Below are positions 1-9,088 of a stretch of DNA of 64,000 nucleotides, piece after piece. Source of the stretch: Scatosoma sp045614565 (lineage in GTDB: Bacteria; Bacillota; Clostridia; Christensenellales; Borkfalkiaceae); NCBI GenBank assembly GCA_045614565.1, contig JAZLDG010000053.1, positions 36,979-100,978 of the forward strand, read 5' to 3'. The notes beneath the pieces were generated by a model. The model was not told the DNA's origin, ran no database searches, and saw nothing but the letters and a program-made list of their open reading frames with translations. A program made the position numbers and the translations under genes. Each line of letters begins with the position of its first letter. Positions within the stretch are counted from its first letter, which is position 1.

Positions 1-1038
1 TGCCGTTATTGCTTTGCCGACGAAGGCGCGTATCATTCCAAACGCGAGAGTATGTCCTTTGAAACGGCGAAAAAAGCGGTGGATTTTCTCATTGAAAACA
101 GCGGAAACCGCAAGGTTTTGGAAATGGACTTTTTCGGCGGCGAGCCGTTGATGAATTTGGACGTTTTGAAGCAAACGGTGTATTACGCCAAGGAAGCGGG
201 GGCAAAGGTCGGCAAGAAATTTTTGTTCACGACGACGACCAACGCGCTACTTTTAAGCGACGACACTATTCGTTTTTTCAACGAAGAAATGGAAAACGTC
301 GTCTTGTCGCTTGACGGCAGAAAGGAAGTCCACGACGCCATTCGTAAAAGCATCAACGGCAAGGGTACGTTCGATCTTATCATTGATAAAATCAAGAAAT
401 TCATTTCCTTGCGCGGAAACAAGAGCTACTACGTTCGGGGAACGTTTACGGCGAAAAATCTCGATTTTGCCAAGGACGTGCTGTTTATTGCCGATCAGGG
501 CGTGGATTCCATTTCGATGGAGCCCGTGGTGACGGAAATTCCCGATTTACAAATCCGCGAAGAGCATCTGCCCGCCATCGAAAAAGAATATGAAAATCTT
601 TGCGAAGCGTATTTACAACGCGAAAAGAACGGGGAAGGTTTTAATTTCTTCCATTTCAACATCGATTTGGAAGGCGGACCTTGCCTTTCCAAACGCGTTT
701 CGGCTTGCGGGGCAGGCAACGAATATTTTTCCGTGACCCCCAACGGCGATTTATATCCCTGCCATCAGTTTGCGGGCGACGAAAACTATCGTATGGGTAG
801 CGTATTTGAAGGGATTACCCGTCCCGAACTTCGTGAAAAATTCAAAAATTCCTGCCTTTTCACCCGCAAAAAATGCGAAAGCTGTTTCGCGAAATTTATT
901 TGCTCGGGCGGTTGCAGCGCGAACAACTATCATTTCAACGGCGATATCGATACGCCGTACGAAACGACGTGCGCGATGATGAAAAAACGCGTAGAGTGCG
1001 CGATGCATATTCTTGCGGAACGCAAATGTAGCCGATAA
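1..1038 (+). CDS. scfB: SCIFF-type radical SAM maturase (5' truncated)
   Basis: The gene is open from base 1, so its N-terminus lies outside the window. The first codons read C-R-Y-C-F-A, the end of a CxxxCxxC radical SAM cluster motif, followed by a GGEP motif about 45 residues in. The C-terminal third has the cysteine-rich SPASM pattern: CGAGNEYFSVTPNGDLYPC, then CESCF and CSGGCSAN. Enzymes of this type form thioether crosslinks in the small six-cysteine SCIFF peptide of Clostridia. The peptide gene normally sits just upstream, which would be off the edge here. Location directly before secD and secF matches the usual clostridial order and supports the assignment. The family is clear; the substrate is inferred from context. 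Confidence 0.85.
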   Translation, partial: CRYCFADEGAYHSKRESMSFETAKKAVDFLIENSGNRKVLEMDFFGGEPLMNLDVLKQTVYYAKEAGAKVGKKFLFTTTTNALLLSDDTIRFFNEEMENVVLSLDGRKEVHDAIRKSINGKGTFDLIIDKIKKFISLRGNKSYYVRGTFTAKNLDFAKDVLFIADQGVDSISMEPVVTEIPDLQIREEHLPAIEKEYENLCEAYLQREKNGEGFNFFHFNIDLEGGPCLSKRVSACGAGNEYFSVTPNGDLYPCHQFAGDENYRMGSVFEGITRPELREKFKNSCLFTRKKCESCFAKFICSGGCSANNYHFNGDIDTPYETTCAMMKKRVECAMHILAERKCSR

Positions 1039-1115
1039 ACGGCAAAAAAGGGTGGATTTTCCGTGTATTTTTCACACAAAAACCACAAAAAATTTCGTAT
1101 AAGCGTACGTTTGAC

Positions 1116-1145
1116 TTGACGGACGGCTTATAAATAAGGTATAAT
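1116..1145 (+). promoter_or_regulatory. Sigma-A promoter of secD-secF
   Basis: TTGACG at 1116-1121 and TATAAT at 1140-1145 are separated by 18 bp, about 50 bp before secD. A small hairpin (GTCGG 1164-1168 with CCGAC 1174-1178) lies in the leader. Confidence 0.7.
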
Positions 1146-1197
1146 AAAAAAGTATCATTGTAAGTCGGGAAAACCGACGAATTTCAGGAGGCACTCA

Positions 1198-2658
1198 ATG
1201 GGCAAGAAAAAATCGGTGGTATTGATGGTTCTTCTTACCATCGTAATCGTCGTATTATGCGCGATCACGTTGTTCCCGTCTATTTACGTCAGCCAAGTAA
1301 ATAAATGGGTACCCGTCGTTAACCAGTACGATTTAAGCACGGAGCTGGGCGGTGGCTATTACGCGTATTATTATCCCGAAGGAGTAATTTCCGAAACGGA
1401 ATTTATCAACAACGGCGAATCCACGGACGATTATAAGCAACACGGCGGATTGTATCTTTCCACGGACGAAAAGGACGGTGTACTCGACGCCAACGGCGAA
1501 GTGCGCGAAGATTTCAAAACCGCGTTTAACGGTGCGGTTGCGGAAGTTCGTTCCCGCTACGAAGCTATGGGTTATTCGGACTACCGCGTAGCGGTCGTAG
1601 ACGACTACTGCGTACGCGTAGAGCTTCCCGCATCCGACGTGAACGCAGGCACGGTGCTTAGCCGTTTCGCACTTACGGGCGATATTAGCTTTGAAATGAG
1701 CGGAGAAGTGGTGGACGAGCTTAAAGAAGAAGGCGTTACCGCGTCCGATCTTATTTACAGCGTTTCCGTAGGAACGCGTTACAAGACGGCGTTCGTAAAG
1801 ATCCGTTTTACTGATAAGGGTAAAGCAATGATCGAACGCGTCAAGGGCGATTTAAGCGAAGCTTCGTCCACGACGGACGTATCTTCCGCGACGACTTTGG
1901 AAGTCAAGGTAGGCGACACGACGGTTGCGTATATCTTAAAAGATTTAATTACGGACGATAGCTACGAAGCGCGCGTGAACGCGGCGGCACAAGAAAATAT
2001 CAAGCAGGTGGAAATTGTTTCCGTATTGCTCAATTCCGCGTTAAAGGGCGGTTACGAAGTTTCCTTTGACGACACGCGTATCGACGTTCGTACCTTCAAG
2101 CCCGTATACGGCGAAGAAGTAATGACGCTTTTGTATATCGCGCTCGGCGTGGCGTTGCTTGCAACGCTCGTGCTTCCCATCGTGAAAATGGGCAGATTCG
2201 GCGCGGTGGCTACCTATTCGAGCCTTTCCTATTTGATCGTCGTTGGTATTTGTTATAAATACATCACGGGCGCGGTGTTTGAATTTACGCTCGGCTCGGC
2301 GTTGATTTTCCTTGTGGGATTAATTTTGATTAACGCTTTGCATTACCATACCTACAACGCGATTAAGAATGAATTTACGCTGGGTAAAACGGTAGAATCT
2401 TCCGTGAAAGGCGGGTACAAAAAGACGCTTTGGAATACGGTGGATATTTACGTGGTATTGCTCCTTGGCGCGCTTGCGTTGCTCATCGGCGCGGGCGGGT
2501 TGAATACCCTTGCTTTGCAAGCACTCATTTGCGTAATCACGGGTGCGTTTATCAACTTGCTTTGGGCACGGGGTATCAACTTCACGTTCCTTTCTGCAAG
2601 CAAAAATAAATTCAAATATTTCCGTTTCGTAAGGGAGGATGACGAAGATGATGAATAA
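1198..2658 (+). CDS. secD: Protein translocase subunit SecD
   Basis: SecD works with SecF at the SecYEG channel, using the proton-motive force to pull exported proteins to the outer side of the membrane. The 486-residue product has a first membrane segment at about residues 7-30, a large extracytoplasmic domain to about 310, and hydrophobic segments from about 312 to 470, the expected SecD layout. The sequence is rather divergent. The AGGAGG ribosome site at 1186-1191 fixes the ATG at 1198. The last codons overlap the start of secF, so the two are translationally coupled. Many Clostridia keep secD and secF as separate genes, while Bacillus fuses them. Confidence 0.85.
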   Translation: MGKKKSVVLMVLLTIVIVVLCAITLFPSIYVSQVNKWVPVVNQYDLSTELGGGYYAYYYPEGVISETEFINNGESTDDYKQHGGLYLSTDEKDGVLDANGEVREDFKTAFNGAVAEVRSRYEAMGYSDYRVAVVDDYCVRVELPASDVNAGTVLSRFALTGDISFEMSGEVVDELKEEGVTASDLIYSVSVGTRYKTAFVKIRFTDKGKAMIERVKGDLSEASSTTDVSSATTLEVKVGDTTVAYILKDLITDDSYEARVNAAAQENIKQVEIVSVLLNSALKGGYEVSFDDTRIDVRTFKPVYGEEVMTLLYIALGVALLATLVLPIVKMGRFGAVATYSSLSYLIVVGICYKYITGAVFEFTLGSALIFLVGLILINALHYHTYNAIKNEFTLGKTVESSVKGGYKKTLWNTVDIYVVLLLGALALLIGAGGLNTLALQALICVITGAFINLLWARGINFTFLSASKNKFKYFRFVREDDEDDE

Positions 2659-3661
2659 GATTCTCAACAAAACGGTAAACAAGAAATCCCTTATGATAAT
2701 GGCGGTCGTTATGACTATTTTGTTCGCGCTTTCGATCGTGATTACCGCACTCGTGGGCGTGAGCTACAATATCGTAACGGATAATTCCAAAACGGTTACG
2801 GTTTCCGTCAACGATTATTTCTATAACACCAAATTAGAAGCGGTGGAAGACGTTTGCCGCGACGAATTTGACAAACAAGGTATGAAAGTCGAGTACGTTT
2901 ATTACAGCGAGCTCGGCGGGGACGACAGCGAAATCGTATTCGTATTCAACGAAGCGGTGAACGTGGACGCGGCAAAAGCCGCGCTTGCCCAGACCATAGC
3001 GGCAAAGACCGCCGACGGCGCGGAATGGGACGGTGCGATTATCAGCGTTACGAGCGGTAGCGAAACGGTTGCAACGGGTATGCCCGTATCGTACGCAATC
3101 CGCGCGCTCGTAGCCGTCGTAGTATTCGCCGCGCTTGCGTTTGCGTACGTTGCGCTCCGTTACCGTTTGCATATGGGTATCCTTGCGGCGATTGCAACGC
3201 TCGTTGGCCCGATCCTTGCCACGGTTATCATCTTGCTTACGCGTATCCCCCTTACCAACGGCGCGTTGTATGCGTTTGGCGTTACCGCGTTGTTATCGGC
3301 GGTATTCACCTTGCTTACGCTCAATAAGATTCGTAACAATCTCAAAGAAGACGACGAACGCAGCTTGCAGGAAAAGGTGGTTGCTTGCGTAGCGGACAAA
3401 GAAATTCTTGGTATCGCAATCTCACTTGCCGTCGCGCTCGTGTTGGTTGGCGCAATCGCAACGTCGATCGTGCGTTGGTTCGCGCTCGTTGCGTTCATCG
3501 GTTTGCTCGTCGCTACGTTCGTAGGTTTGTTCTTCGTTCCCGCGATGTACTTGCCCTTGCGCGAGAATGCGGATAAGAGAGCCGCAAACAAGCCCAAGAA
3601 CGGTTACGTTGGCGCGAAAGCCGTTGAAAAAAAGGAAGAAACGGTAGAAGCAGCTGAATAA
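2648..3661 (+). CDS. secF: Protein translocase subunit SecF
   Basis: SecF partners SecD in the accessory translocase complex. The 337-residue product has one N-terminal membrane segment (about residues 13-36), an extracytoplasmic domain, then several membrane segments from about 148 to 305 and a charged cytoplasmic tail. An in-frame ATG at 2639 directly abuts the AAGGGAGG ribosome site (2631-2638) and cannot be used well; ATG 2648 has a 9-base spacing and is preferred, giving an 11-base overlap with secD. The gene is followed at once by a strong terminator. Confidence 0.85.
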   Translation: MMNKILNKTVNKKSLMIMAVVMTILFALSIVITALVGVSYNIVTDNSKTVTVSVNDYFYNTKLEAVEDVCRDEFDKQGMKVEYVYYSELGGDDSEIVFVFNEAVNVDAAKAALAQTIAAKTADGAEWDGAIISVTSGSETVATGMPVSYAIRALVAVVVFAALAFAYVALRYRLHMGILAAIATLVGPILATVIILLTRIPLTNGALYAFGVTALLSAVFTLLTLNKIRNNLKEDDERSLQEKVVACVADKEILGIAISLAVALVLVGAIATSIVRWFALVAFIGLLVATFVGLFFVPAMYLPLRENADKRAANKPKNGYVGAKAVEKKEETVEAAE

Positions 3662-3678
3662 TTTTGTAGCAAATATAA

Positions 3679-3716
3679 CGGGCGGGAGGGGGTCGTTTCT
3701 CCCGCCCGCCGTTTTT
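3679..3716 (+). terminator. Rho-independent terminator after secF
   Basis: Perfect 10-bp GC-rich arms at 3679-3688 and 3699-3708 are followed by five T at 3712-3716. The target duplication of the MITE starts at the next base. Confidence 0.9.
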
Positions 3717-3724
3717 AATCTTTT

Positions 3725-3898
3725 GGCTCTGTCCCAACACTCGGTTGATTTTTGACGGAAAAACGCTGCGAAATACTGTACAAAACCCGCGGTTACATAC
3801 CACAGCGGGTATGCGCCCTTGTGTATTTGCTTGCCTTTCTTGTGTTTTTCTCGTCAAACCGCACAAAGCACTAATCAACCGCTTATTGTGACATCGCC
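3725..3898. mobile_element. ISL3-like MITE, copy 1, 8-bp TSD
   Basis: This 174-bp non-coding element begins GGCTCTGTCCC and ends with an imperfect inverted copy of its left 25 bp (19 of 25 positions pair). It is flanked by perfect 8-bp direct repeats AATCTTTT at 3717-3724 and 3899-3906. The GGCTCT terminus and 8-bp duplication resemble the ISL3 transposase family, which would have to act in trans. A second copy is at 52067-52239; the first 55 bases of the two differ at one position. The copy separates the secF terminator from recJ, whose ribosome site starts two bases after the duplication. A possible outward promoter (TTGACG 3752-3757, TACTGT 3774-3779) is weak. Confidence 0.85.
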
Positions 3899-3917
3899 AA
3901 TCTTTTTAGGAGCTAAA

Positions 3918-6242
3918 ATGAAAAAACTCGTTCCCGAATACTCGTTTTCGGCAGAGCAACTGAATATTATTTCCGATCTCGCCGCAAAAACGGGACTGAC
4001 GGAACGCGTCACGCGTATTTTGTACGCGCGGGGTATAGACACCGCGGAAAAAATCCGTAAGTTTATGCAACCGTCGCGCCGCAATTTCCTTTCGCCCTTT
4101 TTAATGCGCGGAATGGAAGAAACGGTGCGGTTAATTACCGAAGCCCGCGACGAAGGGAAAACGGTCGCTGTGTTCGGCGATTACGACGCGGACGGGGTTT
4201 GTGCTTCGGCGATTATGTTCCACGCCTTGCGGGATTTTGGCGTGGAAGCGCATATTTATATTCCCGAACGCGCGGACGGCTACGGCTTGTCCATCGAAGC
4301 TATCGACCGCATTTTCGACGAATGTAATCCCGAGCTTTTTATTACCGTGGACTGCGGGATTTCTTGCGCGAAAGAAGCGCAGTATATTTACGAGCTTGGC
4401 TCGGACGTGATCGTAACCGATCACCACGAATTGCCCGAAGTCTTGCCCGATTGCGTCATCGTAAATCCCAAATTACAGGACGATTACCCTTACGATAACC
4501 TTTGCGGTGCGGGGGTTGCCTTTAAGGTGGCTTGCGCGTTGCTTGGGGAAAAAGCTTATCAATATCTTGATTTTGCTGCCCTTGCAACGGTTGCGGACAG
4601 CGTGCCCTTGGTCAATGAAAACCGCGATATCGTCACCGAAGGTTTGAAGCTGTTTAACACCAAGCTTCGTCCTTGTTTTGCAGGGCTGATCGGCAAGGTC
4701 TACGACGGGATTACGGCGCAAACGCTTGCGTTCACCGTTGCGCCGCGTATCAACGCGGCGGGGCGAATGGGCGACGCGCAAGCGGCGTTTCAGCTCTTTA
4801 CAGCGGAAACGGAAGCGGAGCTTTACGACCTTTCCGTCAAGCTTTGTTTATACAACACCGAACGGCAAAAATATTGCGACGAGTTATATAGCTCGGCGAA
4901 ACAAAAGCTTCGTCAAAAGGGCGCGTACGGAAACGTGATTATGCTTTCGGACGAGAGCTGGAATACGGGCTTTATCGGTATCGTTGCGGCGCGACTGGCG
5001 GAAGAATTTAACCGTCCGACTTTGCTGTTCGTGCATAACGGCGATATGCTCAAAGGCAGCGCGAGAAGCATTGAAAGCATCAATATTTTCAACGTATTGA
5101 AAAATTGCTCGCAGTATATCGAAGAATTTGGCGGGCACGCACAAGCGGCGGGCGTGAACGTGCATATCGACAATTTTGAAAAGCTGGAAAAAGCGTTAAA
5201 CGAAGAAATCGGCAACGCGTACACCAAGGACGATTTTGAACAAAAGGTCTATATCAGCGAAGAAATCACCGACGTGTTTTCGGAAAAATTCGCGCGGGAA
5301 ATCGTGGCGATGGAGCCTTACGGCGTAGGTCACCGCCGACCGCTGTTCGTGCTTTCCGTGGGCGCGTGTACGGCGAAGCCGATCAAGGCGGCTTCTCCGC
5401 ATTTGTCGGTGAAAAGCGATTTGATTGACTTGACCTATTTTTCGGGCGCGAAGCATTTGAAAATTATCGAAAGCGACGTGCGGAAAAATATCGTTTTTGA
5501 AGTGAGTATTTCCCATTTCAAGGGCAGAGAATATATCAAGGGCTTGGTTCGGGATTTGTTGTACGACGGGCGCACGGGCAAAAACGCTTCCGAGCGGATT
5601 TTTGCCAACGCTGTCAACCGTTTCTATTGCCCGCCCGTGGATTTTTCGCCCGTTCGGCTTTCGACGGCGGAAATTAAAACCTTGATCGAGCGTAAACGCG
5701 CCGAATGTGCGTACGGGCTTTGCTTGATCGCTTCGGATAGAAGAACGCTTCGCCATTACGAAGACTTGGAAGATTTGGGTTGCGATTTGTTCTATCCGTC
5801 GTCGCGCAATCTTGCCAACGCCTTGATCGTGTCGCCCGCTTCGGATGCCGACCTTTCGGGCTATCGCGATTTCGTGTTTTTGGATACGCCTTCCGATTTC
5901 CATTTACAAGCGCTTGCGGGTAGGCAGGTATTCGTCAACGAAGAAATTTCGGGGTATACGACTTTTGAAACGATCGACGCGTCCAGAGAAAGACTTTTGG
6001 AAATTTTTTCCGCGCTCCGTCGGGAAGTCAACTTCTTAAACGGGGATACGGCGGAAGATTTAGCGGCGAATTGCAATGGGCTGGGCTTTGATAAGAAAGA
6101 GTTTATATTCGCGCTTCGCGTGTTTGAAGAGCTTGGCTTGGTTGCGTTTGAAGAAGGCAAACTCACCGTTTACCGCGGCGTAAAAGCGGAACTTACCAAT
6201 TCGGCAATTTACCGTAAAGTATGCTTGTTACAACAGGCATAG
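3918..6242 (+). CDS. recJ: Single-stranded-DNA-specific exonuclease RecJ
   Basis: RecJ degrades single-stranded DNA 5' to 3' in recombination and mismatch repair. The product is 774 residues, close to the long Bacillus form rather than the shorter E. coli enzyme. Visible motifs are the DHH-family FGDYDADGV block near residue 80, the TVDCGIS and VTDHHE blocks around 145-170, and the DHHA1-type GGHAQAAG block near 400. A long C-terminal extension follows, as in Firmicutes. Translation could start further upstream inside the MITE, but ATG 3918 has an AGGAG site at 3909-3913 and gives the usual N-terminus. No convincing promoter is seen between the secF terminator and this gene. Confidence 0.93.
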   Translation: MKKLVPEYSFSAEQLNIISDLAAKTGLTERVTRILYARGIDTAEKIRKFMQPSRRNFLSPFLMRGMEETVRLITEARDEGKTVAVFGDYDADGVCASAIMFHALRDFGVEAHIYIPERADGYGLSIEAIDRIFDECNPELFITVDCGISCAKEAQYIYELGSDVIVTDHHELPEVLPDCVIVNPKLQDDYPYDNLCGAGVAFKVACALLGEKAYQYLDFAALATVADSVPLVNENRDIVTEGLKLFNTKLRPCFAGLIGKVYDGITAQTLAFTVAPRINAAGRMGDAQAAFQLFTAETEAELYDLSVKLCLYNTERQKYCDELYSSAKQKLRQKGAYGNVIMLSDESWNTGFIGIVAARLAEEFNRPTLLFVHNGDMLKGSARSIESINIFNVLKNCSQYIEEFGGHAQAAGVNVHIDNFEKLEKALNEEIGNAYTKDDFEQKVYISEEITDVFSEKFAREIVAMEPYGVGHRRPLFVLSVGACTAKPIKAASPHLSVKSDLIDLTYFSGAKHLKIIESDVRKNIVFEVSISHFKGREYIKGLVRDLLYDGRTGKNASERIFANAVNRFYCPPVDFSPVRLSTAEIKTLIERKRAECAYGLCLIASDRRTLRHYEDLEDLGCDLFYPSSRNLANALIVSPASDADLSGYRDFVFLDTPSDFHLQALAGRQVFVNEEISGYTTFETIDASRERLLEIFSALRREVNFLNGDTAEDLAANCNGLGFDKKEFIFALRVFEELGLVAFEEGKLTVYRGVKAELTNSAIYRKVCLLQQA

Positions 6243-6299
6243 CCACAAAGGAATAAACCGAACTTGATTTTGAGATAGATTTGCTTTATTTCTTTGTGG
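6243..6299 (+). promoter_or_regulatory. Long hairpin between recJ and relA
   Basis: Arms at 6243-6257 and 6285-6299 pair at 14 of 15 positions around a 27-base loop. No T-run follows, so it is not a standard terminator; an RNA-processing or stabilising element in the recJ-relA transcript is possible. Confidence 0.5.
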
Positions 6300-6312
6300 T
6301 ATAGGAGTACTT

Positions 6313-8457
6313 ATGGAAGACACTTTACAGAAAATAAAACAGCATTACGAAGACAACGATTGCGTGATGCTTGAACGGGCGTACGATTACGCTGAAAACG
6401 CGCATAAAAACCAAAAACGCGCTTCGGGCGAGCCGTACTTTATCCACCCTTGCGCGGTTGCGGATATCCTGATGGAGCTGGGCTTGGACGCGGCGACGAT
6501 TGCCGCCGCGCTTTTGCACGACGTAATCGAAGACACCGACTCGACGGCGGAAGACATTAAAGCCGCGTTTGGCGACGAAGTGCTTGCGCTCGTGAGCGGG
6601 GTTACCAAGCTTGAAAAAATCGTGTTCAAATCGCAAGCGGACGAAGACGCGGAAAACTTCCGTAAAATTTTCGTCGCAATGGCAAAGGACGTGCGGGTTA
6701 TCATTATCAAGCTTGCCGATCGGTTGCATAATATGCGTTCGCTCAATTTCCTTTCCCACGAACGCCAACAGCGTATGGCGAAAGAAACCTTGGAAATTTA
6801 CGCACCCTTGGCGGGACGGCTCGGTATCTCGCAAATCAAGTGCGAATTAGAAGACCTTTGTTTGAAATATCTCGATCCCGAAGCGTACGAGCATCTCGTT
6901 TACAATATCCGCGAACGGCTTTCCGAGCGTAAGGAATTCGTAGCGCAAGTCGTGGAAGAAATCAAAGAACTTATGAAAAACGACGGTGTAGCAGGGGAAG
7001 TTTTCGGCCGTCCCAAGCATTTTTATTCCATTTATAAAAAGATGAAAAACAAGGGCAAAACGCTCGATCAAATCTACGATTTGTCCGCCGTTCGCGTCAT
7101 CGTTAAGGACGTGAGAGAATGTTATACGGTGCTTGGGGAAATCCACGAAAAATGGAAACCGATCCCGGGGCGTATTAAGGATTATATCGCCACGCCCAAG
7201 CCCAACAAATATCAATCCTTGCATACCACGGTTATGACCAAATACGGTCAACCGTTTGAAATCCAAATCCGTACCGAAGAAATGCACAAAATTGCGGAAT
7301 TCGGTATCGCGGCGCATTGGAAATACAAAGAAGGCAAAACGGAAGAAGAACAAAGCAAGTTTGAAAGCCGTTTGGCTTGGCTTCGCGAAGTTATGGAATG
7401 GCAGGGCGACTTAAAGGACTCCCGCGAGTTTATCGACGCCTTGAAAACGGAGCTTTACAGCCACGAATTGCTCGTCTTTACCCCGCGCGGTAAGGTTATT
7501 TCCCTTCCCCCGCAAGCCACGCCCGTGGATTTTGCGTACGCCATTCACTCGGAAGTGGGCAACCATTGCACGGGTGCGCGTGTAAATTCCAAAATCGTAC
7601 CCTTGACGACGACCTTGGAAGTGGGCGACGTAGTGGAAATTATTACTTCCCCCAACTCGAAAGGACCGTCGCGCGACTGGTTGAAATTTATCAAATCGTC
7701 GAGCGCACGCGCGAAAATTCGGCAATTCTATAAAAACGAGTTAAAGGAAGAAAATATCCGTCTTGGGCAAGTCAAGCTCGAAGAAGAAGCCAAAAAACGC
7801 GGTTTTTCGCTTGCGGATTTGCTCAATGCCGACAGCTTTCAGCGCATTTCCGAACGCTTCTCGTTCAACGAAATGGAAGAAATGTACGCGGCGGTGGGGT
7901 ACGGCTCGATTTCCGTCAACCAAATTTTGTTTAAGCTCATCGATTATTACCGCAAAGAAACACCGATGGCGTTTGAGCTCCACGCGGTCGGCGGCGGGAA
8001 AAATCCCGGGGGTGTACTCGTCAACGGACAAACGGGAATGCTCGTGCGGTTTGCGGGCTGTTGCTCGCCCGTACCCGGCGACGAAATTGTGGGCTATACT
8101 TCCCGCGGTAGGGGCGTAGTTATTCACCGCGCCGATTGTCCGAATATCGGCGGTATCGACAAGCAACGCTTGTTGCCTGCTTCGTGGCAGTTAGAAGCGG
8201 GGAAGAAACAACGCTACAACGCGAATATTTCCATTCGTGCGACCGATCAAGGCGCGGCGTTGTCCGTTCTTTCGCTCGTGGTTTCCGATTTGAAACTGTC
8301 TATTACGGCAGTCAACGGCAGAATTGATAAAAACGGCGACGCGGTTTTGGAAGCTTCCGTTTCCTTGACGGACATTTCCGAAGTCGATCTTTTGATTAAG
8401 AAAATGCAAGCCGACCGCCGTATTTACGAAGTGCACCGTATCACTTCTTTGTCTTAA
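6313..8457 (+). CDS. relA: Bifunctional (p)ppGpp synthetase/hydrolase RelA/SpoT
   Basis: This RSH enzyme makes and degrades the alarmone (p)ppGpp in the stringent response. The 714-residue product has an N-terminal HD hydrolase domain with H45, H69-D70 and E73-D74 intact, so hydrolase activity is expected. It continues with a synthetase domain (about 230-345, including GRIKDYIATPKPNKYQSLHT), a TGS domain (about 390-450) and a C-terminal ACT domain (about 640-714). AGGAG precedes the ATG. It lies 70 bases after recJ and 4 bases before the metallo-hydrolase, a common clostridial cluster. Confidence 0.93.
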   Translation: MEDTLQKIKQHYEDNDCVMLERAYDYAENAHKNQKRASGEPYFIHPCAVADILMELGLDAATIAAALLHDVIEDTDSTAEDIKAAFGDEVLALVSGVTKLEKIVFKSQADEDAENFRKIFVAMAKDVRVIIIKLADRLHNMRSLNFLSHERQQRMAKETLEIYAPLAGRLGISQIKCELEDLCLKYLDPEAYEHLVYNIRERLSERKEFVAQVVEEIKELMKNDGVAGEVFGRPKHFYSIYKKMKNKGKTLDQIYDLSAVRVIVKDVRECYTVLGEIHEKWKPIPGRIKDYIATPKPNKYQSLHTTVMTKYGQPFEIQIRTEEMHKIAEFGIAAHWKYKEGKTEEEQSKFESRLAWLREVMEWQGDLKDSREFIDALKTELYSHELLVFTPRGKVISLPPQATPVDFAYAIHSEVGNHCTGARVNSKIVPLTTTLEVGDVVEIITSPNSKGPSRDWLKFIKSSSARAKIRQFYKNELKEENIRLGQVKLEEEAKKRGFSLADLLNADSFQRISERFSFNEMEEMYAAVGYGSISVNQILFKLIDYYRKETPMAFELHAVGGGKNPGGVLVNGQTGMLVRFAGCCSPVPGDEIVGYTSRGRGVVIHRADCPNIGGIDKQRLLPASWQLEAGKKQRYNANISIRATDQGAALSVLSLVVSDLKLSITAVNGRIDKNGDAVLEASVSLTDISEVDLLIKKMQADRRIYEVHRITSLS

Positions 8458-8461
8458 TACT

Positions 8462-9079
8462 ATGAAGATTATCCGTATTTCCCCGCGTGGATTTGGTGCG
8501 AACACCTACGTTTTAACGCAGGACGGACAAAACGCCGTCGTGATCGATCCCGCACAAAACAGAATAGAAAGCGAGCTTATAAAGCTCGGCTTAACCCCGC
8601 AATATATCTTACTCACCCATTGTCATTTTGACCACGTGGGCGGGGTGGCGGCGTTGCAAGCTGCGGGCGCAAAGGTGCTTTGTACCGAACAGGAAAAACC
8701 GCTCGTGGGCACGCAAGCCGACCTTTTTGACGCGTTTGGCGCGCCCCGTACGCCCTATAAAATCGACGAAACGCTCCGTGATAATCAAACGCGGGAGCTT
8801 TGCGGGATCAAGTTTACCACGCTTTTAACGGCGGGACATACCGCGGGGAGCGCGTGCTATCTCGTGGAAGCGGACGGGGGTAGGTATTTGTTTACGGGGG
8901 ATACGCTGTTTGCAGGCAGTATCGGCAGGACGGATTTCCCGACGGGAAATATCGGTCGGCTTCGTGAAAGCTTGCGCCGTCTTGCTTTGCTAGACGATAT
9001 GCCCGTATACGCGGGACACGAAGACGAAACGACGATAGAAAGAGAACGGAAAACAAACCCGTTTATGGCGGATTTATAG
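8462..9079 (+). CDS. Glyoxalase II-like metallo-beta-lactamase-fold hydrolase
   Basis: The 205-residue product is a compact hydroxyacylglutathione-hydrolase-like protein of the metallo-beta-lactamase fold. The metal-binding motif is THCHFDH (H53, H55, D57, H58); further ligands are in GHTAGS, TGDTLF and the C-terminal YAGHED. It starts four bases after the relA stop, so it is in the same transcript. Homologues at this position in Clostridia are annotated as MBL-fold hydrolases with undefined substrates; a thioester substrate is plausible but not shown by the sequence. Confidence 0.85.
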   Translation: MKIIRISPRGFGANTYVLTQDGQNAVVIDPAQNRIESELIKLGLTPQYILLTHCHFDHVGGVAALQAAGAKVLCTEQEKPLVGTQADLFDAFGAPRTPYKIDETLRDNQTRELCGIKFTTLLTAGHTAGSACYLVEADGGRYLFTGDTLFAGSIGRTDFPTGNIGRLRESLRRLALLDDMPVYAGHEDETTIERERKTNPFMADL

Positions 9080-9088
9080 GGAAAAATT

